A stretch of 64,000 nt of DNA from Acidobacteriota bacterium (GTDB taxonomy: Bacteria > Acidobacteriota > Blastocatellia > Pyrinomonadales > Pyrinomonadaceae), in contig JAOAPY010000015.1 in the NCBI GenBank assembly GCA_025463135.1, positions 124,001-188,000 on the forward strand, given 5' to 3'. This document shows, piece after piece, positions 18,956 to 26,918 of the stretch. Each line of letters starts with the position of its first letter. Within the stretch, counting starts at the first letter, position 1. Position numbers and translations under genes: made by a program. The notes beneath the pieces were generated by a model that made no database searches, was not told the DNA's origin, and saw nothing but the letters and a program-made list of their open reading frames with translations.

Positions 18956-20146
18956 ATGGCTAATTCAGGCAAGTCTTCCCCACTGCGCAACAAGCAGATG
19001 TCCGATAAACTTCAGTTTGTCGTTGGTCTGTTTCTCCGACGTTGGAGAAGGGCGAGTCAACGACAAACTGAAGTTTGTCGGACGTCTTTGCGGAGCTGGC
19101 CCATATTGATCGTCGCCGCCGGCGCGTTGCTTTCAGGAATTTCCGCCATAGCACAGAAACGAAGAGTCAGGCCGCCTCAACGCCCTGTAGCCGCCAGAAT
19201 TGACTACTCTAGGTTCCTGCACTCGACGAAACAACATCAGGAAGCCTGTAATACTTGCCACAAGGCGCCAACGTCGAATTGGAAGAAAGCGCGCGCCTTT
19301 CCCGACATCGCCGACTATCCCGATCACGATGCATGCGTGCGCTGTCATCGGCCGCAATTCTTCAAGGGTGCACAGCCCGTGATTTGTTCAAACTGTCATA
19401 GAAAGGTTTCGCCACACGATGACGTGCGCTTTCCTTTTCGTAATCAAGACAGGCCGCACCAGTTCAAGGTCGAATTCCCCCATGACAAGCATCAGGATGT
19501 AATTGCACGGTTGCTGGAGGGGCAGCCGCCGACTGTTCGCACGCAATCTGCTCGAGCTTCCTTTTACGCTTTTGCGCATGTGGTCCAAACGCGAGCCGAC
19601 TATAACAACTGCACCATCTGCCATACGACCAACGCACGACCGCCCGTCGCTCCTCGTGATGGTTGGTCAGATAATTTCATTCCCGCCGCCGACTTTTTCA
19701 AGACCGTTCCCGAGGCGCACTCGGCCTGCTTTAACTGTCATTGGAAAAGCCAGCAACCAACGAAAGATAACTGCGCCGGCTGTCACAAGCTCGCAGCGCC
19801 CTTCGCTCCGGACAAGACTCCCAAACGGATCTCGATAAAGTTTCGCCATGAGGGGGGCGGCGCCAAACAAATACATCTGGCGGAGTGCACGACTTGTCAT
19901 ATCAACATTACGAAAGCCGCTTCTCTAAAAGGCCTTAAGCCGGACGTACCGATTACCGGATGCACTGAGTGTCATAACAAGTCCGGCTTGAGAGAAGACC
20001 TGGGAAACGAACTGGCGGCGATTGATAAGAACAAAGACTTCGTTTGCAGCTACTGTCACACGTCGGACGTCGGCAGACGTGACCCGCCCATGGGACATTA
20101 CCTGGTTGCCGAGCGTCCGCCACGTCTGCGGAAGGAAATTAGGTGA
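18956..20146 (+). CDS. Nonaheme c-type cytochrome (first of a tandem pair)
   Basis: A 396-residue exported protein with nine CxxCH motifs (CNTCH, CVRCH, CSNCH, CTICH, CFNCH, CAGCH, CTTCH, CTECH, CSYCH) from about residue 98 to 372 and several nearby histidines able to act as distal ligands. The export signal is LRSWPILIVAAGALLSGISA, residues 45-64. Residues ~15-43 are encoded by a paired inverted repeat (19001-19083), so the real start may be the TTG at 19088, directly before the signal; ATG 18998 is another choice. Its N-terminal third matches the next gene (DYSRFLH versus DYSTFKH, and QFF before the third heme), so the two are paralogues. The stop overlaps the next start (GTGA). Predicted periplasmic electron carrier. 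Confidence 0.92.
   Translation: MANSGKSSPLRNKQMSDKLQFVVGLFLRRWRRASQRQTEVCRTSLRSWPILIVAAGALLSGISAIAQKRRVRPPQRPVAARIDYSRFLHSTKQHQEACNTCHKAPTSNWKKARAFPDIADYPDHDACVRCHRPQFFKGAQPVICSNCHRKVSPHDDVRFPFRNQDRPHQFKVEFPHDKHQDVIARLLEGQPPTVRTQSARASFYAFAHVVQTRADYNNCTICHTTNARPPVAPRDGWSDNFIPAADFFKTVPEAHSACFNCHWKSQQPTKDNCAGCHKLAAPFAPDKTPKRISIKFRHEGGGAKQIHLAECTTCHINITKAASLKGLKPDVPITGCTECHNKSGLREDLGNELAAIDKNKDFVCSYCHTSDVGRRDPPMGHYLVAERPPRLRKEIR
19001..19083. repeat. Paired inverted repeat (REPIN-like), tccgacaaacttcagtttgtcg family
   Basis: The arms tccgataaacttcagtttgt (19001-19020) and acaaactgaagtttgtcgga (19063-19082) are inverted copies around a ~35-base spacer. The same paired form lies at 33651-33739 and 45933-46012, and a single arm at 56632-56655. 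Each arm is itself palindromic (caaacttcagtttg). Here the unit falls in the apparent coding start of a cytochrome gene. Confidence 0.8.
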
Positions 20147-21336
20147 ACAGGAAAGATCGAAACCGCACGCTTGCTGTAATTGTTGGAGCTGTTCTCTGCC
20201 TGTTCGGCAGCGTCTGCGTGTTTGCCGCGGGCATTACCAAGGCAAGAGCAGCGCGCGACACGACGGATGATGCGAAACGAGATCAAGCGGCACAGGTTCG
20301 CGCGAACTCACCTTATTCGAAGGACCATTCGTCTTCCTTCTCGTCAGTTTCACCTTCTTCAGCTCCAGCGGAGCATAATATTTATCGACAAAGCGGAGCT
20401 GAAAAAGGAGTTAGCTTCGTAGGAGGGAAACAATTTCCACGTTTCAATAGTCGACCCCATCCAATCATTTCGCTCCTACGGAACTCGGGAGATGGCTTAG
20501 GGCTTGGTTTCTATAAACATTCCGTCCCTACGAGACTGCTTACATCGGGCACCGCCAACGGTACTTCTCCGATCAATATTCAAGGCCCCGAATTGGACTA
20601 CTCGACTTTCAAACACACGAGCAGTCGACATGCCGCCCTGGCGTGCAGCGACTGCCATCAACGGACCGCGGATAACTCGGCAAAGCCGGCGTTCCCCGGT
20701 CATTCCGCGTGTGTGAATTGTCATGGCAATCAATTCTTTAGTTCGTCGAGTCCGATGTGCATGATTTGTCATTCGGATGTAAACACGGCCCGAGCGCCTT
20801 TGCGGAGTTTTCCCATCAACTTCAAAGAACGATTCAATGTAAGGTTCGATCATGCACAACATATGAGCGCCGCTGTTCGGCCAAAGAATGGCTGTGCTGC
20901 CTGTCACGGCGCGAGTCTGAATCGCGGCGTTGCCCTGGCGATACCAACAGGCTTGGGTGCCCACGCGCAATGTTACGTCTGCCATACGCCGGCGAGTAAG
21001 TCGGCCGCCGGACGCGATCTCGCTTCCTGCGGTGTATGCCACGAGCAAAAAAACTTTACACGAACATCGACCAATGCCGGCGCCTTTCGCGCCTCATTCA
21101 GCCACGCGAAGCACGGACCGCGGCAGCGTTTGGAATGCGCTGCGTGTCACACGTTGACTGCCGGCGTGACCCAGGGAAAACAAGTCAGTTCACCACACGC
21201 GGCCGAGCACTTTTCAGTTAGTGGCGGTCAAAGTTGTCTGGGCTGTCACAACGGCAAGCGTTCGTTCGGCGGCGACCTGGCATTCAAGGATTGTCGGCGC
21301 TGCCACTCCGGCGCAAGCTTTCGCATGCCGAGCTAG
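20143..21336 (+). CDS. Nonaheme c-type cytochrome (second of a tandem pair)
   Basis: A 397-residue exported protein starting with GTG inside the preceding gene's stop (GTGA overlap), so translation is coupled. The signal peptide is TLAVIVGAVLCLFGSVCVFA at residues 9-28. Residues ~40-140 form a Ser/Pro-rich linker. Nine CxxCH motifs follow (CSDCH, CVNCH, CMICH, CAACH, CYVCH, CGVCH, CAACH, CLGCH, CRRCH). The heme region begins with the same layout as the upstream paralogue but the linker and later spacing differ. Predicted periplasmic or surface electron carrier acting with its neighbour. Confidence 0.92.
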   Translation: MNRKDRNRTLAVIVGAVLCLFGSVCVFAAGITKARAARDTTDDAKRDQAAQVRANSPYSKDHSSSFSSVSPSSAPAEHNIYRQSGAEKGVSFVGGKQFPRFNSRPHPIISLLRNSGDGLGLGFYKHSVPTRLLTSGTANGTSPINIQGPELDYSTFKHTSSRHAALACSDCHQRTADNSAKPAFPGHSACVNCHGNQFFSSSSPMCMICHSDVNTARAPLRSFPINFKERFNVRFDHAQHMSAAVRPKNGCAACHGASLNRGVALAIPTGLGAHAQCYVCHTPASKSAAGRDLASCGVCHEQKNFTRTSTNAGAFRASFSHAKHGPRQRLECAACHTLTAGVTQGKQVSSPHAAEHFSVSGGQSCLGCHNGKRSFGGDLAFKDCRRCHSGASFRMPS

Positions 21337-21744
21337 CTGTGCTCATCTACACAAAGCGGCGTAAGAGCCGAATAGTTGTTAGGAAGGGGGCGCTGCTGCC
21401 GCGCCGGGGACCCCGCCCGGTCCCCGCTCAAGCTGGTTTGGAATGATGCTGAGTCTTCACATTCAACGTTGCAGCCGGGACAGGGTCCCCTTCCCAACTT
21501 GCATTCCGTATCGTTGGACTTTTCAATTGGAAGACCGTCTGCTGCGAGCGAGATCAGCAACCGGTTGAGAATGCAAAAGAGACTCTCAATTCAAAGCAAT
21601 TGACAAGCAGATCCTGCCTCTCTAAGATTCGTTTTGGCTGACCAACTCGAGGCGTTAAGGCAGTCAGCTCCAAATTACCTTGGCAACTCATTCTCCCCTG
21701 CCGAAATCAGATACCTGGCTTTTTGCCCTTAGGATGATGACATT
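21337..21744. other. Intergenic region with gggaccctgtccc palindromes
   Basis: No convincing gene lies in these 408 bases. Two imperfect copies of the ggggacagggtcccc repeat occur (about 21400-21440 and 21471-21512). The rest has no recognised motif. It separates the nonaheme pair from the tetraheme gene, so the latter may have its own promoter in the AT-richer part near 21590-21700, but I cannot place one with confidence. Confidence 0.6.
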
Positions 21745-22317
21745 ATGAAGCTTGTCGCAGTTTTACTGGCGTGTGTCGCCTGTCTGGTTGTAGTCAACGG
21801 CAGAGGCTCATTGGCGTCTGGTGTGGCCGGCTCTGTCTTTGAAGAAAGTAAGACACAACCCAAAGAGGTCGTGCTGGACAAAGACAGCCAGTCAGATAAG
21901 TACGGAGAGGTGGCTTTCAATCACGAGAACCACGCGACCAAGAAATACGATCCGGCCGGGACAGCGGTCCTGTCGTGCATAGAATGTCATCATACGGACC
22001 AGCCGGCGGCCGGGCTCAAGGCGCCGCTCAAGACTTCAGAACGCAATGCAGTTTTGAGTGCTGACTTGCTGCAGGCTGCAGACTCTAAACCGGTCAAGAC
22101 CTGCCGTACCTGTCACCTCCAGGCGGGCGACGACAGCGCACCGCTCCCGGTCGTCACGTACCCTGAAAAAACCACGCCTACCAAGCTTACGAACGAAGTT
22201 GCTTATCACAACAACTGCAATATCTGCCATGACAAGGCTATCGCCGCGCGGCCCGCGCTGAAGGGAAAAGTTCCAGGCTCCAACGATTGCCTGCCCTGTC
22301 ACAAGCCTGCATCGTGA
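21745..22317 (+). CDS. Tetraheme cytochrome c3-like protein
   Basis: A 190-residue exported protein with a signal peptide (MKLVAVLLACVACLVVVNG) and four CxxCH motifs (CIECH, CRTCH, CNICH, CLPCH) spread over residues 77-187, with several non-motif histidines (FNHENH, HHTD, YHNN) in positions typical of bis-histidine class III cytochromes c. The length suits a single c3/c7-type domain. Such small tetrahemes commonly shuttle electrons in the periplasm between inner-membrane quinol-linked proteins and larger multiheme partners. It is placed between the nonaheme pair and the convergent FHA-heptaheme gene. Confidence 0.9.
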   Translation: MKLVAVLLACVACLVVVNGRGSLASGVAGSVFEESKTQPKEVVLDKDSQSDKYGEVAFNHENHATKKYDPAGTAVLSCIECHHTDQPAAGLKAPLKTSERNAVLSADLLQAADSKPVKTCRTCHLQAGDDSAPLPVVTYPEKTTPTKLTNEVAYHNNCNICHDKAIAARPALKGKVPGSNDCLPCHKPAS

Positions 22318-22701
22318 GGAAGGGTCCAGGAAGTCGGGTGTAGGGTGTAGTCATTGACATGATTCGCAAGATCAAAAAGTAAAACAGTCTGGTCGGCCTC
22401 GGACAAGTTGGGAAGGGGACCCTGTCCCCGCTCAACGTAGAAACCATCCGTGAAAAGGTCCCACAAGTAACTCCCCCGATTTCCTCGTTGGTTGCTCCTC
22501 CTGCAACCTGGAGCGGGGACAGGGTCCCCTTTCCGACTTGTCCGGTGCTCACTAGACTTTTTGCTTTTTGATCTTGCGAATCGCGTTGACGACTACTCAC
22601 TATTCCGCACAACCGACCCCGATTGATTGGATGCGGGCGCGCGGACAAGTCTTTCTAAACGGGTCCCCTCGCCGGGCCCAAAACACCCCACCCCCTACAC
22701 C
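22318..22701. repeat. Mosaic of inverted repeats between two convergent redox operons
   Basis: No gene is seen in these 384 bases. It holds an outer inverted pair (gggtgtagggtgtag near 22337; ccccctacaccctaa near 22692), a long imperfect pair (gattcgcaagatcaaaaag near 22361; ctttttgatcttgcgaatc near 22563), two inverted copies of the ggggacagggtcccc repeat (22405-22436 and 22509-22542) and one cgtttagaaag unit (22640-22661). The nested layout could fold into a large hairpin and might stop transcription from both sides. Confidence 0.7.
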
Positions 22702-24126
22702 CTAATTCCGCGCGAGCAGCGACGGATTCCAATGACGTTTGTCTTTGATGTGCTGTACATGACATGAAGTGCAGTTGGGTTTGTCCGCGGCAATGACCTG
22801 ACGATGTGTCCCGGGTTCGAGACGCCCGTTATGGCAGATGCCGCAGGTCTGCCGTGGCGTTTCGCGGTCGATGGGATTAAACGATTTGTGGCAACTGGAG
22901 CACGATAGACGTCCCTGCATATCGCCCGCCAGGGCGCCCACGGCGCGAACTCGTTGCACGTGCAAGACGTGAAACTGTTTACTGCGCCACTGCTGGTCAC
23001 TATCAGCAGGTAAGCGTGTCACTGCAATCTGTTTCGTACTCCATTCGCTTTCGTCGAGGCCTTTCCAAATCCATTTCCCATTTGCGGTGGGATATCCAAA
23101 CTTGCCGCTGTGAGGAGTACCGACTTTACGACCATTGTAGGTGTTTCGGTTGGTGTCGCTATGACATTGAGTGCAAGTCAGCAGCGCTGCTTCCGCCGGC
23201 TTGAATTCTTTTCCCTTGTGTTCCGTGTGGCAGGTGGTGCAGCCAATGCCCGCGTTGTGATGGGGTTGGATCACGGTGGGAGCAAACGCCGCTGCGTTGT
23301 GGCATGACGCACAATTTGATTCCATACCGCCACTGAGCGAGTGGCAAGTTGTACACGAGTTACTATTCGGCTTCAGCGCAATCGCCGGAAAGATGGTCAA
23401 TTGATTCTGCGCGTGGGCCAACGATAGGGGAGCAGGCGCATAGGCATTTGCATACCAGAATGCTCCCGCGCCCGATACTAACCCGACGGCGATCACTCCC
23501 CAGATCAGGAATGAAATGGGCCAACCGCGCGCCAGATCGCTGGTAGGTGTCCAGTTGAACTGCGACTTTCCGACCCGTTTTTGAGAGTGCGGAAATAACG
23601 GGGCCGGTCGCACCATCTTACCTGCCTCGCGTATGCGCTTGTCCCAAAAAATATCCAGCGCCTTGGTCCCGGGCAGCGGCGCGGCTCGCGGCACTGCTTT
23701 CTTTTTTGCGCCGGACAGAACTACGGAAAGGTCTTCGAGATTTTTCGTGGTTAGCGCGGGGCTGCTGACATCGCCTTCATGGACGATTCGGCCAATCTGT
23801 AACGAGACCTTGATGACCAGAGCATCGGCAGTGAAATCTATCTCCAGCAGGAAAGGCCCCGCTTCCAGCATGTCCCCGGCCCCGAGCGCCTGGTTTTCAG
23901 CAATTGGTCGGGCGTTAAGTTTGATGGGATTCGAAGGGCGAAGATTGAAAATATAGTAATCGCCTTCGATCTGTTTGATGCCCGCTTGCACTCGCGAGAC
24001 GGAAGGATGATTCAACAGCAGTTCGCATTCACTCAGCCGACCCACCAACAATCCCTCGGTGATAATCAGCACCGGGTCTTGCAGCAGATCCTCGCGCACC
24101 ACGAGGAATTTGTTTTTCTGTTGCAT
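22702..24126 (-). CDS. FHA domain - transmembrane - heptaheme cytochrome c fusion
   Basis: A 474-residue protein. Residues ~18-100 form a forkhead-associated domain (GLLVGRLSECELLLNHPSVS, then NPIKLNARPIAENQALGAGD). FHA domains bind phosphothreonine peptides; the usual His of the SRxHA motif is Gln here (SRVQAGI). A single membrane segment spans 203-224 (PISFLIWGVIAVGLVSGAGA), followed by seven CxxCH motifs at about 258, 272, 296, 318, 409, 428 and 452. The predicted layout is FHA in the cytoplasm and hemes in the periplasm. It follows the cNMP/4Fe-4S/membrane gene on the same strand after 83 bases and probably accepts electrons from it. The domain joining is clear from sequence; the signalling role is inferred. 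Confidence 0.9.
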   Translation of the reverse strand: MQQKNKFLVVREDLLQDPVLIITEGLLVGRLSECELLLNHPSVSRVQAGIKQIEGDYYIFNLRPSNPIKLNARPIAENQALGAGDMLEAGPFLLEIDFTADALVIKVSLQIGRIVHEGDVSSPALTTKNLEDLSVVLSGAKKKAVPRAAPLPGTKALDIFWDKRIREAGKMVRPAPLFPHSQKRVGKSQFNWTPTSDLARGWPISFLIWGVIAVGLVSGAGAFWYANAYAPAPLSLAHAQNQLTIFPAIALKPNSNSCTTCHSLSGGMESNCASCHNAAAFAPTVIQPHHNAGIGCTTCHTEHKGKEFKPAEAALLTCTQCHSDTNRNTYNGRKVGTPHSGKFGYPTANGKWIWKGLDESEWSTKQIAVTRLPADSDQQWRSKQFHVLHVQRVRAVGALAGDMQGRLSCSSCHKSFNPIDRETPRQTCGICHNGRLEPGTHRQVIAADKPNCTSCHVQHIKDKRHWNPSLLARN

Positions 24127-24132
24127 CTAGTT

Positions 24133-24212
24133 GTACAGCAAGCTGCTAAGTTGCTTCGGCGGTTCGCGGCATTCAACGCAATCGCAAGCTGGCAGCTTGC
24201 GCTACACAGTCA
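24133..24212. repeat. Inverted repeat between the two inner-membrane redox genes
   Basis: Contains cagcaagctgctaagttgc and, near the end, the palindrome gcaagctggcagcttgc. Related palindromes lie near 43770, 49270-49350 and 56660. It occupies almost the whole 83-base gap between two cotranscribed genes and its end overlaps the stop of the upstream gene. Confidence 0.6.
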
Positions 24213-26684
24213 CCGCACGACAAAGAACACTACCTGCACGATATGCACGAGCATTAACGCCAGCATAAACGAGGTTGAGATTACGTGCGGCGCTATCCAG
24301 ATGCGCAGTAACTTGTGGACGAAAATGAGCGCGTCAACCCGGCTCAGCGTGGCCGCAGTCTCCACCGACTCCAGCAGGGTCGCTCGTTCCGCATCAGTTG
24401 CCAGCCGCGTGGTTCGCTCTTTGAATTCGCCACGCGCATGCGCCAGCAATCGCTTCAACTCTTCGCGGCACAACAGCTGTCCGAGCACGAAACGTTTGCT
24501 GAGGAAACGCTTCCTTACTCTCTCTTCGATCTCTTCTCGCAACCAACCTTCGCTCTTTTCAATTATCGTGGAGAGGTCGCTCTTCAACTCACTGCGGCGT
24601 GCGGTCAAATCTTCGATCAGCAAAGGCTCGCCCTCAATACTTGTAAGCACGCGCGGCCCAACAGTGTAGGAGACGATTCCAAAAAGACCGGAAAGGATCA
24701 CGCCCACAAACGCCAGATAGAGCAGAGTGGTAAGGAGCCCGCCCGTGTGCAGGCCCGCATGCATAAACAGGAGGACGGTCGCGATCGTGCCAAAATATAC
24801 GTGGGCCAAAAGCCAGTAACGGAGGGCGCCGGCGCGCCGGCGGTAGATCTGTTTGCGAACCGGGTAAGTCATCACCACGATGACCCCGCTCAGGCCGATT
24901 AGACCCGTGACCCAGCGCATGGTAAGCCAGGTGCCCGCGAGTCGTCCGCTAAAACCGTGTCGAGCTAGTCCCCATGCGGCGCTCACCGATAAAATAAGCG
25001 TCAACAGCATCCCGCCCAGGTGCCAGGCCCTGGACCAGGGATCGCTCTGATGAATATTCCGGCCAATAGCGTGCTGGTCATCGCGAAAAACCATGCCGAG
25101 CGTATTCCCTGCTTCGCGAAAGTATTCGATCGGATCCACGCGTACCAAGGCTCCGGTGGGACAATTCTCTTCGCAGGAGTACGCCTTGCGGCGCGCGCCC
25201 GGCGGATTCAAAGGCGTGTTCTCGCAGAGATTGCACTTGATGGCCACCATCTCATCAGACTCCTGGGCCACCGGCGCCGCCGGAGCCGCCAGACTGAGCA
25301 GGCCCTTCAATTTGGTGGTTACACTTCGGGGTACCGCCTCCGCGGGATGGCGCGGCACCATGGTAATGGCGTCGTAAGGGCATTGCGTGGGACAGTCAAA
25401 ACAGCCTATGCAGGTGTCGATATTGATGTCGACATAGCCGCTTTGATCGCGAAAAATCGATCCCGTGGGACATCCGGTCAGACACTCCGGATCCTTGCAA
25501 TGCATGCACACCTGTGGTGAAAGCACATGTTGGGTTTTCTTTGTTCCAGACTTGACTGGCCGAATGATTTGAATGCCGCGACGCACCAGGCGCGATTGCC
25601 CATGGACTTTGTGACAGGCCAGCGAACAATTGCCGCAGCGAATACACAGGTCCATGTCCATGACGAGTAGATTGGCAGCATCGACGATGCCCGTAGATAT
25701 TTCTTCTTCGGTTGCAGCCAGCACCCGATAATCCGGCATCTCTTCAATGGTCTGTGGCGGCTTGTCATCGACCGCCGAAAAGCCTGAGAAGGCTTCTATG
25801 ATTCCGTTACGCAAAGGCCCATCAGTCAGACTCTCGATCGGTATTTCAAAGACCTCGGTGCGTGCCATGACAGAGGCGTTATACTTCCAGGCGCCGCCGT
25901 CCTGAGCCCCTTCGAGGCCCAGACAATTTCCCGCGCCGAGAAAATCCACACCGATGCTCGAGCCCACCCCCATGCTGATGCCGCTGTCGGCCGCGCTGAA
26001 GGGAATGCCGCTAACACGACGCACCCAACCACTCTTGATCAAAATAATCCGATCGATAGCCTGGCCTTCCTGGCAAAGCACGTGATGCTTTCCATAGACA
26101 ACAAACTTCGCTACTTTGCCGAGACGGTCCACCATCTCTTTGCTGAGGGGGCCGGCCATCATCTGCGCCAAATCCTCGAGCACTCTGCCAAAGCCGTGGA
26201 CGCGATAGGTGTTGTCGAGCGTCTGGCCAAACTTTGGTAATTTGCGCAGCAGTCGCAGTGCGGGCCGATCTATCTCCAGCACCGTTGCTTTGGCGCCTGC
26301 AGGGACGGCGATGGTGGCATTACGTTCCACGCCGGCGAGTACCGACATTTCGCCAAAGCAAGTACCGGGATGCAATTCGCTGATCTTGTGGCGCGCGCCG
26401 GCCTTGTCTTTCACCCAGACATCCAGGGTCCCGTCCACGCCGATGTAGAAGGTGTTTCCACCCCATTCACCCTGGCGCATAATTTCTTCGCCGGCTTCGT
26501 ACTTGATCAGCCGCACGTATGGTCCAACCTTTTTTCCGCCGGCATAATCGCGACCGCGAACGATGACTTCAAGGTCTTTGTCGTATTTTAGTTTTCCGTT
26601 CACCTCTTCAAACAGTTCCGAGGTGAGATCGAGTTGCTTAACTGCGTCGGTGATGATGTCCTGGTTCGTGATCACTTGCGGCAT
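24210..26684 (-). CDS. Membrane redox protein with two cNMP-binding domains and 4Fe-4S ferredoxin modules
   Basis: An 824-residue protein. Residues ~52-150 are a cyclic-nucleotide-binding fold (LIKYEAGEEIMRQGEWGGNT, FGEMSVLAGVERNATI) and ~185-300 a second, more divergent one (VLCQEGQAIDRIILIKSGWV). Residues 345-520 hold clustered cysteines: CIRCGNCSLACHK, CMHCKDPECLTGC, CIGCFDCPTQC, CNLCENT and CEENC, enough for about four 4Fe-4S clusters of the DmsB/HybA type. Residues ~553-680 and 785-824 contain about six membrane segments with histidines (HVYFGTIATVLLFMHAGLH; VHKLLRIWIAPHV; LVHIV), as in membrane b-type cytochromes. No DNA-binding domain is present, so the sensor domains probably act on the redox protein itself. 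I infer quinone-linked electron transfer to the FHA-heptaheme protein. Confidence 0.9.
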   Translation of the reverse strand: MPQVITNQDIITDAVKQLDLTSELFEEVNGKLKYDKDLEVIVRGRDYAGGKKVGPYVRLIKYEAGEEIMRQGEWGGNTFYIGVDGTLDVWVKDKAGARHKISELHPGTCFGEMSVLAGVERNATIAVPAGAKATVLEIDRPALRLLRKLPKFGQTLDNTYRVHGFGRVLEDLAQMMAGPLSKEMVDRLGKVAKFVVYGKHHVLCQEGQAIDRIILIKSGWVRRVSGIPFSAADSGISMGVGSSIGVDFLGAGNCLGLEGAQDGGAWKYNASVMARTEVFEIPIESLTDGPLRNGIIEAFSGFSAVDDKPPQTIEEMPDYRVLAATEEEISTGIVDAANLLVMDMDLCIRCGNCSLACHKVHGQSRLVRRGIQIIRPVKSGTKKTQHVLSPQVCMHCKDPECLTGCPTGSIFRDQSGYVDINIDTCIGCFDCPTQCPYDAITMVPRHPAEAVPRSVTTKLKGLLSLAAPAAPVAQESDEMVAIKCNLCENTPLNPPGARRKAYSCEENCPTGALVRVDPIEYFREAGNTLGMVFRDDQHAIGRNIHQSDPWSRAWHLGGMLLTLILSVSAAWGLARHGFSGRLAGTWLTMRWVTGLIGLSGVIVVMTYPVRKQIYRRRAGALRYWLLAHVYFGTIATVLLFMHAGLHTGGLLTTLLYLAFVGVILSGLFGIVSYTVGPRVLTSIEGEPLLIEDLTARRSELKSDLSTIIEKSEGWLREEIEERVRKRFLSKRFVLGQLLCREELKRLLAHARGEFKERTTRLATDAERATLLESVETAATLSRVDALIFVHKLLRIWIAPHVISTSFMLALMLVHIVQVVFFVVR

Positions 26685-26734
26685 GCTGCGGTTATACTAC
26701 TTAGCGTGGGAAAGATAAATGAGTAAAGTTAAGG

Positions 26735-26849
26735 GGGGGGTGTAGCGTGTAGCGACCTACATGAACTCGCAAGCCTTTCTTTTGATCTTGTCCATCATGT
26801 CGATGATTACTCTGCGCTCACAAACCGAAACCGAGCCAACTACACCCTA
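26735..26849. repeat. Paired gggtgtag / ctacaccctaa repeat
   Basis: The left arm ggggggtgtagcgtgtag and the right arm ccaactacaccctaa are inverted and enclose a diverged copy of the cgcaag...ttttgatcttg element seen in 22337-22700. It lies between the divergent cNMP/4Fe-4S gene and nagZ. Confidence 0.6.
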
Positions 26850-26918
26850 ACGCCGCTGTTCGTGCTACAGTACTCAGCTGAGACTTAGAAAAAGATCGGA
26901 GCGACAAGCCTGCCGGAG

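Noticed and set aside
25615-25640. CSLACHK in the cNMP/4Fe-4S protein as a possible heme motif
   Set aside because: It belongs to a 4Fe-4S ligand set (CIRCGNCSLAC) in a cytoplasmic domain.
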